Positions 17,282-26,189 of a stretch of 64,000 nt of DNA are shown here, in pieces. Origin of the DNA: Arthrobacter sp. SLBN-100 (GTDB lineage Bacteria; Actinomycetota; Actinomycetes; Actinomycetales; Micrococcaceae). The DNA is taken from assembly GCF_006715305.1 (NCBI RefSeq), contig NZ_VFMY01000001.1:992001-1056000 (forward strand), written 5' to 3'. How positions within the stretch are numbered: the first letter of the stretch is position 1; each line of letters opens with the position of its first letter. The notes beneath the pieces are model-generated. The model was not told the origin of the DNA and ran no database searches. It saw only the letters and a program-made list of their open reading frames with translations. A program made the position numbers and the translations under genes.

Positions 17282-18630
17282 GCCCGTGCCCCTTCGGCGG
17301 CAGTGGCGGAGCTGACGGCGGGACCAACGCGGACGCCGGAAATGACGGCAGCGGCAGGCCTGGCCTGTCCCGCCGAAGCCTGCTGTCGCTGGCTGGGGTG
17401 GGCGGCGCCGGCGCTGCGGCTGGCCTCGCTGCAGGCCTCCTGAGCCAGGATGCCCTTACAGCGGCAGCCGCCTCCGGTAATCCTGCCCCGGGAATCGTCC
17501 CTTTCCATGGTGCCCGGCAGGCCGGCATCGTCACACCGGCGCAGGACCGCCTCCATATTGCTGCTTTCGATGTCACCACCGAAAAGCGCGCGGACCTCAT
17601 CAAGCTGCTCAAAGACTGGACCGCGGCCGCCGAGGCCATGACCCAGGGTCAGCCGGCTGGAAGCACCGGCGCCTTTGACGGTCCCTATGATGCGCCGCCA
17701 CAGGACACGGGTGAAGCCGCCGGACTGGATGCGGGCCGGTTGACACTGACCATCGGCTTCGGTGCCGGGTTGTTCGAAAAAGACGGCCAGGCGCGGTTCG
17801 GGCTGGCCGGACGCCGGCCGGATGCGCTGATTGATCTTCCCCATTTTCCCGGTGACGATCTTGAGGCAACACGTTCCGGCGGGGACATCGTGGTCCAGGC
17901 ATGCGCCGACGATCCGCAGGTTGCCGTGCACGCGATCCGGAACCTTGCCCGCATAGGCTTCGGCAAAGTCCGGGTCCGCTGGTCCCAGCTCGGGTTCGGC
18001 CGGACCTCCTCGACGTCCCGGTCCCAGGAAACTCCCCGCAACCTGTTCGGCTTCAAGGACGGGACCAGCAACATCAAAGCCGAGGACACCGCACTCCTGG
18101 ACCAGCATGTCTGGGCCACGGCCGGCACCCGGCCCGGGGAAGCCTGGATGGCCGGCGGCAGTTACCTTGTGGCCCGGCGGATCCGGATGCACATCGAGAT
18201 CTGGGACCGGACCTCCCTGCGCGAGCAGGAAAACCTGATCGGCCGGACCAAGAACCAGGGTGCTCCGCTGTCCGGCGGCGAGGAGTTTACGGAACCGGAC
18301 TTCAACCTTGCCGGCAAAGGCGGCGAGCCGCTGATACCCCTTGATTCGCATGTACGGCTGGCGCACGCGAACCAGAACGACGGGGTCAAGATGCTCCGCC
18401 GAGGTTACAACTACACGGACGGTTCGGACGGACTGGGCCATCTCGACGGCGGCCTGTTCTTCATTGCCTTCGTCACGGATGCGAGGACGCACTATGTCCC
18501 GATGCAAATGCGCATGGCCCGTGAGGACGTCCTGGCGGTCGAATACCTCAAGCACACCGGATCCGGTCTTTACGCCGTGCCACCGGGCGTCCAGCCCGGC
18601 GGCTTCATCGGCGAAGGGCTCTTCAGCTGA
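17278..18630 (+). CDS. efeB: Iron uptake deferrochelatase/peroxidase EfeB (Dyp-type, Tat-exported)
   Basis: Haem-dependent DyP-type peroxidase of the EfeUOB system. A Tat signal is visible: SRRSLLSLAG at residues 31-40 followed by an Ala/Gly-rich hydrophobic stretch. The catalytic GxxDG motif reads NLFGFKDGTSN, with Asp near residue 260. The 450-residue length is normal. The GTG start overlaps the efeO stop. The 3' end overlaps the convergent epimerase gene by eight bases. Confidence 0.96.
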   Translation: MSPCPFGGSGGADGGTNADAGNDGSGRPGLSRRSLLSLAGVGGAGAAAGLAAGLLSQDALTAAAASGNPAPGIVPFHGARQAGIVTPAQDRLHIAAFDVTTEKRADLIKLLKDWTAAAEAMTQGQPAGSTGAFDGPYDAPPQDTGEAAGLDAGRLTLTIGFGAGLFEKDGQARFGLAGRRPDALIDLPHFPGDDLEATRSGGDIVVQACADDPQVAVHAIRNLARIGFGKVRVRWSQLGFGRTSSTSRSQETPRNLFGFKDGTSNIKAEDTALLDQHVWATAGTRPGEAWMAGGSYLVARRIRMHIEIWDRTSLREQENLIGRTKNQGAPLSGGEEFTEPDFNLAGKGGEPLIPLDSHVRLAHANQNDGVKMLRRGYNYTDGSDGLGHLDGGLFFIAFVTDARTHYVPMQMRMAREDVLAVEYLKHTGSGLYAVPPGVQPGGFIGEGLFS

Positions 18631-19642
18631 ATGCTCCGCCTGCCACGGAAGCCGGCCGCGGGCCAAGGCTGTTGATCAGGCGCTCCTCCGTTTCCGGTGA
18701 CAGCCCGGCCTTCCGGGGCCGGTCCAGCCCACGTTCCCGTTCGTCGGCCAACGTGTCCGCCAGCGTTTCCTGCCAGGGCCGGAGCCGCAGGCCAGCCTCC
18801 ACGGCCGCACTGTTGCTCCGCGCCATAAACCCCTCATGCCCCGGCGGGAGCCAGAGCGGCAGGGAATCCGGGCCGGCCCAGTAGCCCACGTCCTGTTCCG
18901 CCAGCCAGTCCGCCGGTGCGGGCACGACGTCGCCGGTGTGGCCCGCCGCCTCCCGGGAGGCATGGATGTACCGCCCGAACGGCACCTGGTCCCCCAAGGC
19001 GTTCAGGGCACCGGTAACTCGCTGCCCGGCTGCCAGCAGGATCCAGGCGGCGAGGTCCCGGACGTCGATCACCTGGGTCGGGTCGCTGGCGATCGAGGGC
19101 ACAAGGACAGGCTTCCCGGACCTGGCAAAACGTGCCGGCCAGTAGCCGTAGCGATCCGTTCCGTCGCCCGGACCGCCAATCAGGCCGGCCCGGCAGAGAT
19201 GGGCTTTGCCGTCCGCGGCCCGGAGCGTTGCCTCCTCGATGGCGGCTTTCGACCCGCCGTAGTTGTCGGCCGTCGAAGGAGTGCCGGGGGCCAGCGCGGG
19301 AAGGAGGGCGGCGCCCTCCCCCGCGCCGGGAACGGATGCATCGGCGTAGACGGAGCAACTGGAGACGAACGTCCAGTGCGCCGCCCGATGTGCTAGGGCT
19401 TGCAGCGCCTCCGACGCGGGCGCCGGATCGCGGGCGACGTCAACGACCTCGTCCCAGTCTCCGGCGGCTGCCGCATAAGCTTTCACGCCCATCGAGCGGT
19501 CAGCCTTCAGCCAGACCGCTCCCTGCGGCGGTTGGGCCGCTGAGCCCCGGGCGAGGCACGTCACATCATGCCCGGCGGCTACGGCCTGGCGGGCGATTTC
19601 TGCGGACAGGAAGGCGGTTCCGCCGAGGACGAGAATGCGCAT
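18623..19642 (-). CDS. NAD-dependent epimerase/dehydratase family protein
   Basis: Extended-SDR Rossmann protein of 339 residues. The N-terminus MRILVLGGTAFLSAEIARQAV has a GGTxFLS variant of the GxxGxxG motif. The active-site-like YGGSKAAIE (Tyr-x-x-x-Lys) is present near residue 127, with an upstream Ser-Ser. Members of this group act on nucleotide sugars or as reductases; the substrate is not predictable. Converges with efeB. Confidence 0.88.
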   Translation of the reverse strand: MRILVLGGTAFLSAEIARQAVAAGHDVTCLARGSAAQPPQGAVWLKADRSMGVKAYAAAAGDWDEVVDVARDPAPASEALQALAHRAAHWTFVSSCSVYADASVPGAGEGAALLPALAPGTPSTADNYGGSKAAIEEATLRAADGKAHLCRAGLIGGPGDGTDRYGYWPARFARSGKPVLVPSIASDPTQVIDVRDLAAWILLAAGQRVTGALNALGDQVPFGRYIHASREAAGHTGDVVPAPADWLAEQDVGYWAGPDSLPLWLPPGHEGFMARSNSAAVEAGLRLRPWQETLADTLADERERGLDRPRKAGLSPETEERLINSLGPRPASVAGGAFS

Positions 19643-19759
19643 GCAGCCACGCTACGGCGATAAGGTTGAAGGAGAACATAGCCTTCCGCGCCGGGCTTAA
19701 CCGGTGCGCGGCATCCGTATTCCGGCGCCGCCGGGAAATCCCAGGAGTATTCCCCCCTT

Positions 19760-20449
19760 ATGGTCAGCATGTTGTCGGTCCTTCCTTCCGCCACTACCGA
19801 GCCGGACGGCATCAGCATCACCGGCATCGTGATCAGCCTCGGCGTGGGCGTTGCCGTCTGGCTGGTTGCCACTTTTGTTATCTCCCGCATCACCAGCCGT
19901 GTGGCGGCGGGCAGCAATTTTTTCAAGCGGCCGACCTTCAAATGGGCGGCGCCGGCGCTGCGGGCCCTGGACCATGAACGGCGGGTGCAGCGCGCGGAAA
20001 CCATCGGCTCACTGCTGAACAGCATCGTGGGTGTGCTGGTGGTGGTTATCACCAGCATGTACGTCCTGCAGAATTTGGACATCAACATCGCACCCCTCCT
20101 CACCAGCGTGGGCATCCTGGGTGTGGCCATCGGTTTTGGTGCCCAGCAGCTGATCCGCGACTTCCTGGCGGGGATTTTTATTACCATTGAAGACCAGTAC
20201 GGCATCGGCGACGTGATCGAGACCAGCGAGGTTGTTGGCGTAGTGGAGTCCATGGGCCTGCGCATCACCCGGGTACGCTCCGATGACGGCGCCATCTGGT
20301 ACCTCCGCAACGGCGAGATCCTCCGCGTCGGCAACAGGTCCCAGGGCAACTACGTGCCCTTGCACGAGTCAGACAACGGGACCACGGACCAGGGCAGCGA
20401 CCACGGCGCCGCCGAAACCAAAAAGACTGACCAGAAAGCCGGAGAGTAG
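19760..20449 (+). CDS. Small mechanosensitive channel of the MscS family
   Basis: The 229-residue protein has two or three N-terminal membrane helices, then the pore-lining TM3 (LLTSVGILGVAIGFGAQQLIRDFLAG, with the Gly/Ala packing pattern) and the beta domain (GDVIETSEVVGVVESMGLRITRVRSDDGAIWYLRNGEILRVGNRS). The protein stops soon after, with a charged tail, so the alpha/beta C-terminal chamber of E. coli MscS is missing. It lies two bases ahead of the globin gene in a likely operon. Confidence 0.92.
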   Translation: MVSMLSVLPSATTEPDGISITGIVISLGVGVAVWLVATFVISRITSRVAAGSNFFKRPTFKWAAPALRALDHERRVQRAETIGSLLNSIVGVLVVVITSMYVLQNLDINIAPLLTSVGILGVAIGFGAQQLIRDFLAGIFITIEDQYGIGDVIETSEVVGVVESMGLRITRVRSDDGAIWYLRNGEILRVGNRSQGNYVPLHESDNGTTDQGSDHGAAETKKTDQKAGE

Positions 20450-20451
20450 CG

Positions 20452-20904
20452 ATGACAATCCCCATCGAACCCCAGCGCCCACGCCAGCTGATGCAGAACG
20501 ATCCGTTCAGCCAGCCCGGCTACACGGACAACTTTTATGACGCCGTGGGCGGCCACGAAACGTTCGTCAAGCTGATCGATGTCTTTTACGACGGCGTGGC
20601 CACAGACCCGCTGCTGCGGCCCATGTACCCCGAAGAGGACCTGGCAGCGGCCAAGCGCCGGTTCCTGATGTTCCTGGAACAATACTGGGGCGGTCCCACC
20701 ACGTACGGGGAAGAGCGCGGCCACCCCCGGCTGCGCATGCGGCACATGCCGTTCGAAGTGACACCCGAAGCCAAGGACCGCTGGCTGTTTCATATGCGCG
20801 CGGCTGTGGACGCACTGGAGCTGCCGCCGCTGTATGAAGGAACCCTCTGGGACTACATGGAGCGTGCCGCCCTGTCCATGGTGAACAGCCCGGGCAGCCA
20901 GTGA
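20452..20904 (+). CDS. Group 2 truncated haemoglobin (trHbO type)
   Basis: The 150-residue globin has the trHbO landmarks: FYDAVGGHETFVKLIDVFYDGVATDPLLRPMYPEEDL, the proximal His98 in RMRHMPF, and the conserved Trp111 (DRWLFHM, G8 position). In mycobacteria GlbO is linked to oxygen and peroxide handling. A GGAGAG ribosome-binding site precedes the start, two bases after the MscS stop. Confidence 0.95.
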   Translation: MTIPIEPQRPRQLMQNDPFSQPGYTDNFYDAVGGHETFVKLIDVFYDGVATDPLLRPMYPEEDLAAAKRRFLMFLEQYWGGPTTYGEERGHPRLRMRHMPFEVTPEAKDRWLFHMRAAVDALELPPLYEGTLWDYMERAALSMVNSPGSQ

Positions 20905-20938
20905 TGGTGGTGCGGCCTGTTGGCGGCAGCGCTTGCTG

Positions 20939-21598
20939 CTAGAGCAGCCCGCTTCCGGTCCGGGCGAGGACATGCCCGCGTGGACCGGTCAGCCGGAACC
21001 AGCGCCCTGCGCGGTAGAGCTTCTGGTCGCCGTCGCCGAGGAACCCAAGGGCCAACGCCGCGAAGGCCGCCCCTGCCGGTAGTCCGGTTTCATCAAGTTC
21101 CCTGCCCCAGACGGCGGCCCTGGCGTTGTTGACGATCAGCGCGCCGGGTTTGTCCGGCACAATTCCGGCCACTTCCGAGATGCCTGCCTCAGCGGCCTCG
21201 CGCAGGGCTGCGTCGCTTCGCGAACCCATCAGCTCCCACCCGCCCCTGGGGGCGCCCACCCCGGTCCAGGATTCGGTGACGGTGGACGGCGGAACCGGCA
21301 GCTCGACGTCCTCCTCCCCCGCCCTGGCAAGACGGTCCAGCACTGCGGCCAGGGGAACGATGACGTCCGTGCCGGACGGCTCGGCCAATGCCATGGTCCG
21401 CAGCCCAAGGATGGTGGGGGTCGATTCACCCAGCACCCTCGGCCGCAGCACGCAGACGTACGCGGCGAGAACGGAACCTGCCGCCTGAAGGCGGATGGCG
21501 CCGTCGTCGATTGCTTTTGCCCGCGTTGCGAAGGTCTTCAAATCAGCGAGGTCGCGGGGATCGGTAAAACGGAAGGACGAGGTGAGGAGATCAGACAC
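20939..21598 (-). CDS. Conserved actinobacterial protein of unknown function
   Basis: I do not recognise a named domain. The product, about 219 residues from the GTG at 21598, is soluble and Ala/Gly-rich, with TILGLRTMALAEPSGTDVIVPLAAVLDRLAR and a WTGVGAPRGGWE stretch. The open frame could start as far up as a TTG at 21658, but that would leave only three bases to the divergent thioesterase gene, so the internal GTG seems better. The family pattern suggests a single-copy conserved gene rather than an accessory one (inference). Confidence 0.75.
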   Translation of the reverse strand: MSDLLTSSFRFTDPRDLADLKTFATRAKAIDDGAIRLQAAGSVLAAYVCVLRPRVLGESTPTILGLRTMALAEPSGTDVIVPLAAVLDRLARAGEEDVELPVPPSTVTESWTGVGAPRGGWELMGSRSDAALREAAEAGISEVAGIVPDKPGALIVNNARAAVWGRELDETGLPAGAAFAALALGFLGDGDQKLYRAGRWFRLTGPRGHVLARTGSGLL

Positions 21599-21661
21599 AC
21601 CAAGAACACTACCGGCTGGACCTGTGTTGAGCAGTGCCGGGGTGCCGTCTAGAGTCAAACC

Positions 21662-22642
21662 ATGACTGAAGCCGACGCCGGACTCCTGGCGCTCCCCAGC
21701 GGAGACCCCACCTTATCGCTCATCAACCTTCTTGACCTTGGTGAGCTCGAGGGGGCCCGGACGGATGAGGACATCTTCCTGGGCCCGTCCCAGCAGCAGC
21801 CGCATCACCGGGTTTTCGGCGGACAGGTACTGGCACAGTCACTCATCGCCTCCATCAGGACCGTAGCCCCCGACCGTTTTGTGCATTCGATGCACGGTTA
21901 CTTCCTGCGCCCCGGGGACGCGAACAAGCCCATCACCTTCGGGGTGCAGCGCCTCCGGGACGGCAGGTCTTTCTCGGCCCGGCGCGTGCATGCTTACCAG
22001 GAAGGCGTGCCCATCCTGTCGATGATTGCCTCATTCCAGGGCGAGGACGAAGGTATTGAGCACGAATCCGTGATGCCCAGCGGCATTCCTGACCCGGAAT
22101 CGCTGCCCAGCACCGCTGACCTGCTGGGCAAGTTCGATCATCCGGTGGCACGGCACTGGGCCTATGAACGGCCCTTCGACATCCGGCACGTTGATCCACC
22201 GCTGTATGTTTCGGCGAAGGGCGCGAGGGAAGCGCGGAACGCCGTATGGATGAAGACCTTTGGCCCCATGCCTGACAACCCCAACCTGCACCGCGCCGCG
22301 CTGGCGTACGCGAGCGACTACACCCTGCTTGAGTCCATCCTGCGCCGGCATGGGCTCAGCTGGATCACCCCGGGGATGAACGTAGCAAGCCTCGACCACG
22401 CCATGTGGTGGCACCGGCCGGCACGGGTGGACGAATGGCTGCTGTACGTGCAGGAATCACCCAGCGCCCAGGGTGCACGCGGGCTGGCGACCGGCAAGAT
22501 TTTCAACCAGGCAGGGCAGCATGTGGCGTCAGTGGCGCAGGAAGGGATGGTCCGTGTGCCCACTGACCTGAAGAACAAGGTGGTGGGGGCCTTCCAGTCC
22601 AAGGTGATGGAGCACCAGATCCGCAAGGCCTCGAAGGAGTAG
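21662..22642 (+). CDS. tesB: Acyl-CoA thioesterase II (TesB)
   Basis: Hydrolyses acyl-CoA to free fatty acid and CoA. The 326-residue double-hotdog protein has the TesB hallmarks: HRVFGGQVLAQSLIAS, FVHSMHGYFLRPGD, SFSARRVHAYQ, ALAYASDYTLLES and SLDHAMWWHRP. A strong two-way terminator follows between this gene and ettA. Confidence 0.95.
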   Translation: MTEADAGLLALPSGDPTLSLINLLDLGELEGARTDEDIFLGPSQQQPHHRVFGGQVLAQSLIASIRTVAPDRFVHSMHGYFLRPGDANKPITFGVQRLRDGRSFSARRVHAYQEGVPILSMIASFQGEDEGIEHESVMPSGIPDPESLPSTADLLGKFDHPVARHWAYERPFDIRHVDPPLYVSAKGAREARNAVWMKTFGPMPDNPNLHRAALAYASDYTLLESILRRHGLSWITPGMNVASLDHAMWWHRPARVDEWLLYVQESPSAQGARGLATGKIFNQAGQHVASVAQEGMVRVPTDLKNKVVGAFQSKVMEHQIRKASKE

Positions 22643-22683
22643 CTTGGGGCACTGTTGCTGCCTACCACTGTTGATGGAACGGC

Positions 22684-22722
22684 AACAGGCCGGCACCTAA
22701 GGGGTGCCGGCCTGTTGTTTTT
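22684..22722. terminator. Bidirectional terminator between tesB and ettA
   Basis: AACAGGCCGGCACC and GGTGCCGGCCTGTT form a 14-bp perfect stem with a six-base loop. GTTTTT follows on the plus strand. It serves converging transcripts. Confidence 0.9.
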
Positions 22723-22739
22723 CGCTTTGCCGCGGCTTA

Positions 22740-24422
22740 CTAGTCGCGGGTGAGGCGGCGGTGCGTGACGCGGTGCGGTTTGGCCGCATCCGGTCCCAGC
22801 CGCTCCACCTTGTTCTCCTCGTAGGATTCGAAGTTGCCCTCGAACCAGTACCACTTGGAGGGGTTCTCCTCGTCACCTTCGTAGGCGAGGATGTGGGTGG
22901 CCACCCGGTCGAGGAACCAGCGGTCGTGCGAGACCACCACGGCGCAGCCCGGGAACTCCAGCAGCGCGTTTTCGAGGCTGCTGAGGGTTTCGACGTCGAG
23001 GTCGTTGGTGGGTTCGTCGAGGAGGAGCAGGTTTCCGCCCTGCTTGAGGGTCAAGGCGAGGTTCAGGCGGTTGCGCTCACCGCCGGAGAGCACGCCGGCC
23101 TTCTTCTGCTGGTCCGGGCCCTTGAAGCCGAAGGCGGCAACGTAGGCGCGGGACGGCATTTCGACGTGGCCCACCTGGATGAAGTCCAGGCCGTCCGAGA
23201 CAACTTCCCACAGGGTCTTGTTGGGGTCAATCCCGCCGCGGCTCTGGTCAGCGTAGGAGATCTTGACCGAGTCGCCGATCTTCAGGTCTCCGCCGTCGAG
23301 CGGCTCCAGTCCCACGATAGTCTTGAACAGCGTGGTTTTGCCGACGCCGTTGGGCCCGATCACGCCTACGATGCCGTTGCGGGGCAGGCTGAAGGACAGT
23401 CCGTCGATGAGGGTCCTGTCCTCGAAGCCCTTCTGCAGGTTCTTGGCCTCCAGCACCAGGCCACCCAGGCGGGGTCCCGGCGGGATCTGGATTTCCTCGA
23501 AGTCCAGCTTGCGGGTCCGGTCCGCCTCGGCAGCCATCTCCTCATAGCGTGCCAGGCGGGCCTTGGACTTGGTCTGGCGGCCCTTGGCGTTGGACCGCAC
23601 CCACTCGAGTTCCTCGGAGAGCCGCTTGGCCTGCTTGGCGTCCTTCTTGCCCTGGATCTCCAGGCGGGCGCGCTTCTTCTCGAGGTAGGTGGAGTAGTTG
23701 CCCTCGTAGGGGTAGAGGTGGCCGCGGTCCACTTCGGCGATCCACTCGGCAACATGGTCCAGGAAGTACCGGTCGTGGGTGACGGCCAGGACTGCGCCGG
23801 CGTAGGACGAGAGGTGCTGTTCGAGCCAGAGCACGCTTTCTGCGTCCAGGTGGTTGGTGGGCTCGTCCAGGAGCAGCAGGTCCGGCTTCTGCAGGAGCAG
23901 CTTGCACAGGGCAACGCGGCGGCGCTCACCACCGGAGAGGTTGGTGACGTCGGCGTCCGCCGGCGGGCAGCGGAGCGCGTCCATGGCCTGCTCCAGCTGG
24001 GAGTCCAGGTCCCACGCGTCAGCGGCGTCGATGGCTTCCTGCAGGTGCCCCATTTCCTCGAGGAGGGTGTCGTAGTCAGCATCGGGGCTGGCCATTTCCT
24101 CGGAAATTTCGTTGAAGCGCTGGATCTTGCCGTGGATCTCCCCCACGCCTTCCTGGACGTTGCCCAGGACGGTTTTTTCTTCGTTCAGGGGTGGTTCCTG
24201 CAGCAGGATTCCCACGGTGTAGCCGGGGCTGAGCCGGGCCTCACCGTTGGAGGGGGTGTCCAGTCCGGCCATGATCTTCAGGATGGTGGACTTACCGGCA
24301 CCGTTCGGGCCCACAACACCGATCTTGGCGCCGGGAAAGAAGGACATGCTTACGTCGTCAAGAATGAGTTTTTCGCCAACGGCTTTTCGGGCCTTGGTCA
24401 TTGTGTAGATAAATTCCGCCAT
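22740..24422 (-). CDS. ettA: Energy-dependent translational throttle protein EttA (ABC-F)
   Basis: Ribosome-binding ABC-F ATPase without membrane domains. Two nucleotide-binding domains each have Walker A (GPNGAGKST and GPNGVGKTT) and signature (LSGGERRRVAL and LSGGERNRLNL) motifs, joined by a charged linker (YLEKKRARLEIQGKKDAKQAKRLSEELEW). The start MAEFIYTMTKARKAVGEK at 24422 matches the family; the open frame extends 12 codons further. 560 residues is the usual length. Confidence 0.96.
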   Translation of the reverse strand: MAEFIYTMTKARKAVGEKLILDDVSMSFFPGAKIGVVGPNGAGKSTILKIMAGLDTPSNGEARLSPGYTVGILLQEPPLNEEKTVLGNVQEGVGEIHGKIQRFNEISEEMASPDADYDTLLEEMGHLQEAIDAADAWDLDSQLEQAMDALRCPPADADVTNLSGGERRRVALCKLLLQKPDLLLLDEPTNHLDAESVLWLEQHLSSYAGAVLAVTHDRYFLDHVAEWIAEVDRGHLYPYEGNYSTYLEKKRARLEIQGKKDAKQAKRLSEELEWVRSNAKGRQTKSKARLARYEEMAAEADRTRKLDFEEIQIPPGPRLGGLVLEAKNLQKGFEDRTLIDGLSFSLPRNGIVGVIGPNGVGKTTLFKTIVGLEPLDGGDLKIGDSVKISYADQSRGGIDPNKTLWEVVSDGLDFIQVGHVEMPSRAYVAAFGFKGPDQQKKAGVLSGGERNRLNLALTLKQGGNLLLLDEPTNDLDVETLSSLENALLEFPGCAVVVSHDRWFLDRVATHILAYEGDEENPSKWYWFEGNFESYEENKVERLGPDAAKPHRVTHRRLTRD

Positions 24423-24474
24423 GGTTCCAAATCTAGTGGGTCGGCGGGCATATCTCACATTCGGTGCAGCAGGG

Positions 24475-25071
24475 TCAGGAGCCTACAAAGCACTTGCCGC
24501 TGGCCAGTACAGGCAGGACCGTTACCGTGACTGCGCCGTCCCGGACCTGGCCGATGACGCAGTCCTTTCCTTCGAGCACTGCCGCTTCGATGGCATCCGC
24601 TTCAAGGCCGGTGGGGGTACGGCTTTGCGATACCTGCAACGCTGCCGGTTCAATCCCCGCCCCGGTGAGGGTGTCAGTGACTTGGGCCGTAGCCGGTTTG
24701 GGTGAGTTCGCAGCCAGGCGACCCAACGCATCGCTCAGTGTCTTTTTGACCGTTTCGGTGGCAGCGGCTTCCTTTGCGGCAGCCGCCGCCTCGCCGGCGG
24801 TATCAGCCAAACTGCCGGCAGTGGCGGTCACCGCCGCTTCAGGACCTGCGTCGGACGCAGCCGCCGTGGTGGTAGCAGCAGTTTCCTGCCCGTCGGAACC
24901 AGAGGGGGCTTCTGCCGGTACACCGCTGACGCAACCCGACAGGCCGGCCACCAGGACGCCCGCGGCCAGCAAGGCAACCACCCGCAGTGCGGCGGCATCC
25001 CATGCTGCTGAAGGGGTGGCCCAAAATCCGCCGGCCGTGGTTTTCTGCCGGTGGTCAGGGGTAAGCCGCAT
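24475..25071 (-). CDS. Putative lipoprotein of unknown function
   Basis: From the Met at 25071 the 198-residue product has a hydrophobic signal (LRVVALLAAGVLVAGLSGC) ending in a lipobox cysteine. An Ala/Thr-rich spacer follows, then a compact C-terminal domain: TLTGAGIEPAALQVSQSRTPTGLEADAIEAAVLEGKDCVIGQVRDGAVTVTVLPVLASGKCFVG, with two cysteines that could pair. It resembles actinobacterial lipoproteins with a C-terminal DUF, perhaps DUF6993, but I cannot confirm this. Probably cell-surface anchored. Confidence 0.8.
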   Translation of the reverse strand: MRLTPDHRQKTTAGGFWATPSAAWDAAALRVVALLAAGVLVAGLSGCVSGVPAEAPSGSDGQETAATTTAAASDAGPEAAVTATAGSLADTAGEAAAAAKEAAATETVKKTLSDALGRLAANSPKPATAQVTDTLTGAGIEPAALQVSQSRTPTGLEADAIEAAVLEGKDCVIGQVRDGAVTVTVLPVLASGKCFVGS

Positions 25072-25212
25072 GGTGCCATTCTGCCACGCCTCCACGGGCC
25101 AGCCTTCCGTCCTGGGCTTCATGACCTTGGCGGACAGGGGTGCAGCCGGGGGGTGCTGCGGCCCTGCCCGCCAAGGAACCCAGGGAGCCGAGGGGGGTTG
25201 ACAAGGGCATCC

Positions 25213-25773
25213 TCAAACTCGGGAGTCGGCGAGCTCCCCCGTTTCCAGGTCGAGGGCGAGCAGGTCACCGTTGGTGTCCTCGACGTAGGCGGCAGCCGGA
25301 TCTCCGCCGTCAGCGGTGTCCTCGTCACTGTCCTCGGGTTCGTCGAAAGGTCCTTCCGCCCCGGACTGGTGGCCAGCCTCGAAGGGAGGCTCCTGCTCCA
25401 CGAGCGAGAGGAGCGGCTTCTTGGAGGACCGGGTGAAGTTGGCCGTACCCCAGGTGAGGTCATGCCCTACGGCATCAGCATCAATGGTGTGGGAGTAATA
25501 AACCCTGCCGTCCCTCTCCCAGCTGCGGATCCGCAGCGTGCCCACCACGATGACGGGCTGGCCTTTCCGGATGCTGCAGCCCATGTTGCCGGCCAGGTGG
25601 CGGTAGCCCTGGACCAGGAACCAGTTGGTGTGGCCATCCACCCACTGGCCGTCCTTGTCACGCCGACGCGAGTTGGAAGCGATCCGGAAAGAGGCGGTGG
25701 CCACTCCCCCCGGTGTTGTGCCGCTTGTGATGTCGGTGGCAACAAAGCCCCTGATGGTTATGGTGTCGTTCAT
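25213..25773 (-). CDS. ssb: Single-stranded DNA-binding protein (SSB paralogue)
   Basis: The 186-residue protein starts at the ATG at 25773 (MNDTITIRGFVATD) behind AGGAC. The OB fold is clear: TASFRIASNSRRRDKDGQWVDGHTNWFLVQGYRHLAGNMGCSIRKGQPVIVVGTLRIRSWERDGRVYYSHTIDADAVGHDLTWGTANF. The C-terminal tail is acidic but ends GELADSRV rather than the DDDIPF-type tip that recruits partner proteins. This suggests a secondary SSB (SsbB-like) rather than the main replicative one (inference). Confidence 0.92.
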   Translation of the reverse strand: MNDTITIRGFVATDITSGTTPGGVATASFRIASNSRRRDKDGQWVDGHTNWFLVQGYRHLAGNMGCSIRKGQPVIVVGTLRIRSWERDGRVYYSHTIDADAVGHDLTWGTANFTRSSKKPLLSLVEQEPPFEAGHQSGAEGPFDEPEDSDEDTADGGDPAAAYVEDTNGDLLALDLETGELADSRV

Positions 25774-25988
25774 GGCTACGTCCTGTCTTCGATGGTTCTG
25801 CCCTAGCAGGCAAGACCAGCATGGCGCTGGCCCAATCTGCCGGGGAGGCAGGAGTTCGCCTATGTGCAAAACGCGCGCCCGCGGCTGCCTGTGGAGGATC
25901 AGTGGGTGCAACGCACAACAATGACGGCGCCCGGACCCGAGGCAATGTAAACTTTTTGAGGCGCCGGAATTCAGCTCCGTAAGCCAAT

Positions 25989-26061
25989 GCCTCAGTAGCT
26001 CAGGGGATAGAGCAGCGGCCTTCTAATCCGCCGGTCGGGGGTTCGATTCCCTCCTGGGGCA
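25989..26061 (+). tRNA. tRNA-Arg (anticodon TCT)
   Basis: Acceptor GCCTCAG pairs with CTGGGGC (one G-T and one mismatch-tolerant pair). The D arm is GCTC/GAGC. The anticodon loop CTTCTAA reads TCT. The T arm is GGGGG-TTCGATT-CCCTC. The pair below the anticodon loop (31:39) is C-T, a mismatch. A strong terminator begins four bases after the gene. Confidence 0.95.
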
Positions 26062-26064
26062 CAT

Positions 26065-26108
26065 AAGGGCCAACGCCCCGGTTCGAACCGGGGCGTTGGC
26101 CCTTTTTT
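26065..26108 (+). terminator. Terminator of tRNA-Arg
   Basis: A long perfect stem, AAGGGCCAACGCCCCGG and its complement around a GTTCGAAC centre, is followed by six T residues. Confidence 0.95.
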
Positions 26109-26189
26109 CGCCGATGCCCTGTCACTTACAGTCGCCAAAAGAGCGGCAGAGCAGCGCTAAGTGATAGCGCAACGGGTCGGTGCGTACTT

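Noticed and set aside
22704..24530. Plus-strand open frame of about 600 codons opposite ettA
   Set aside because: EttA motifs are complete on the minus strand, and the plus-strand translation is Val/Gly/Leu-rich without a domain.
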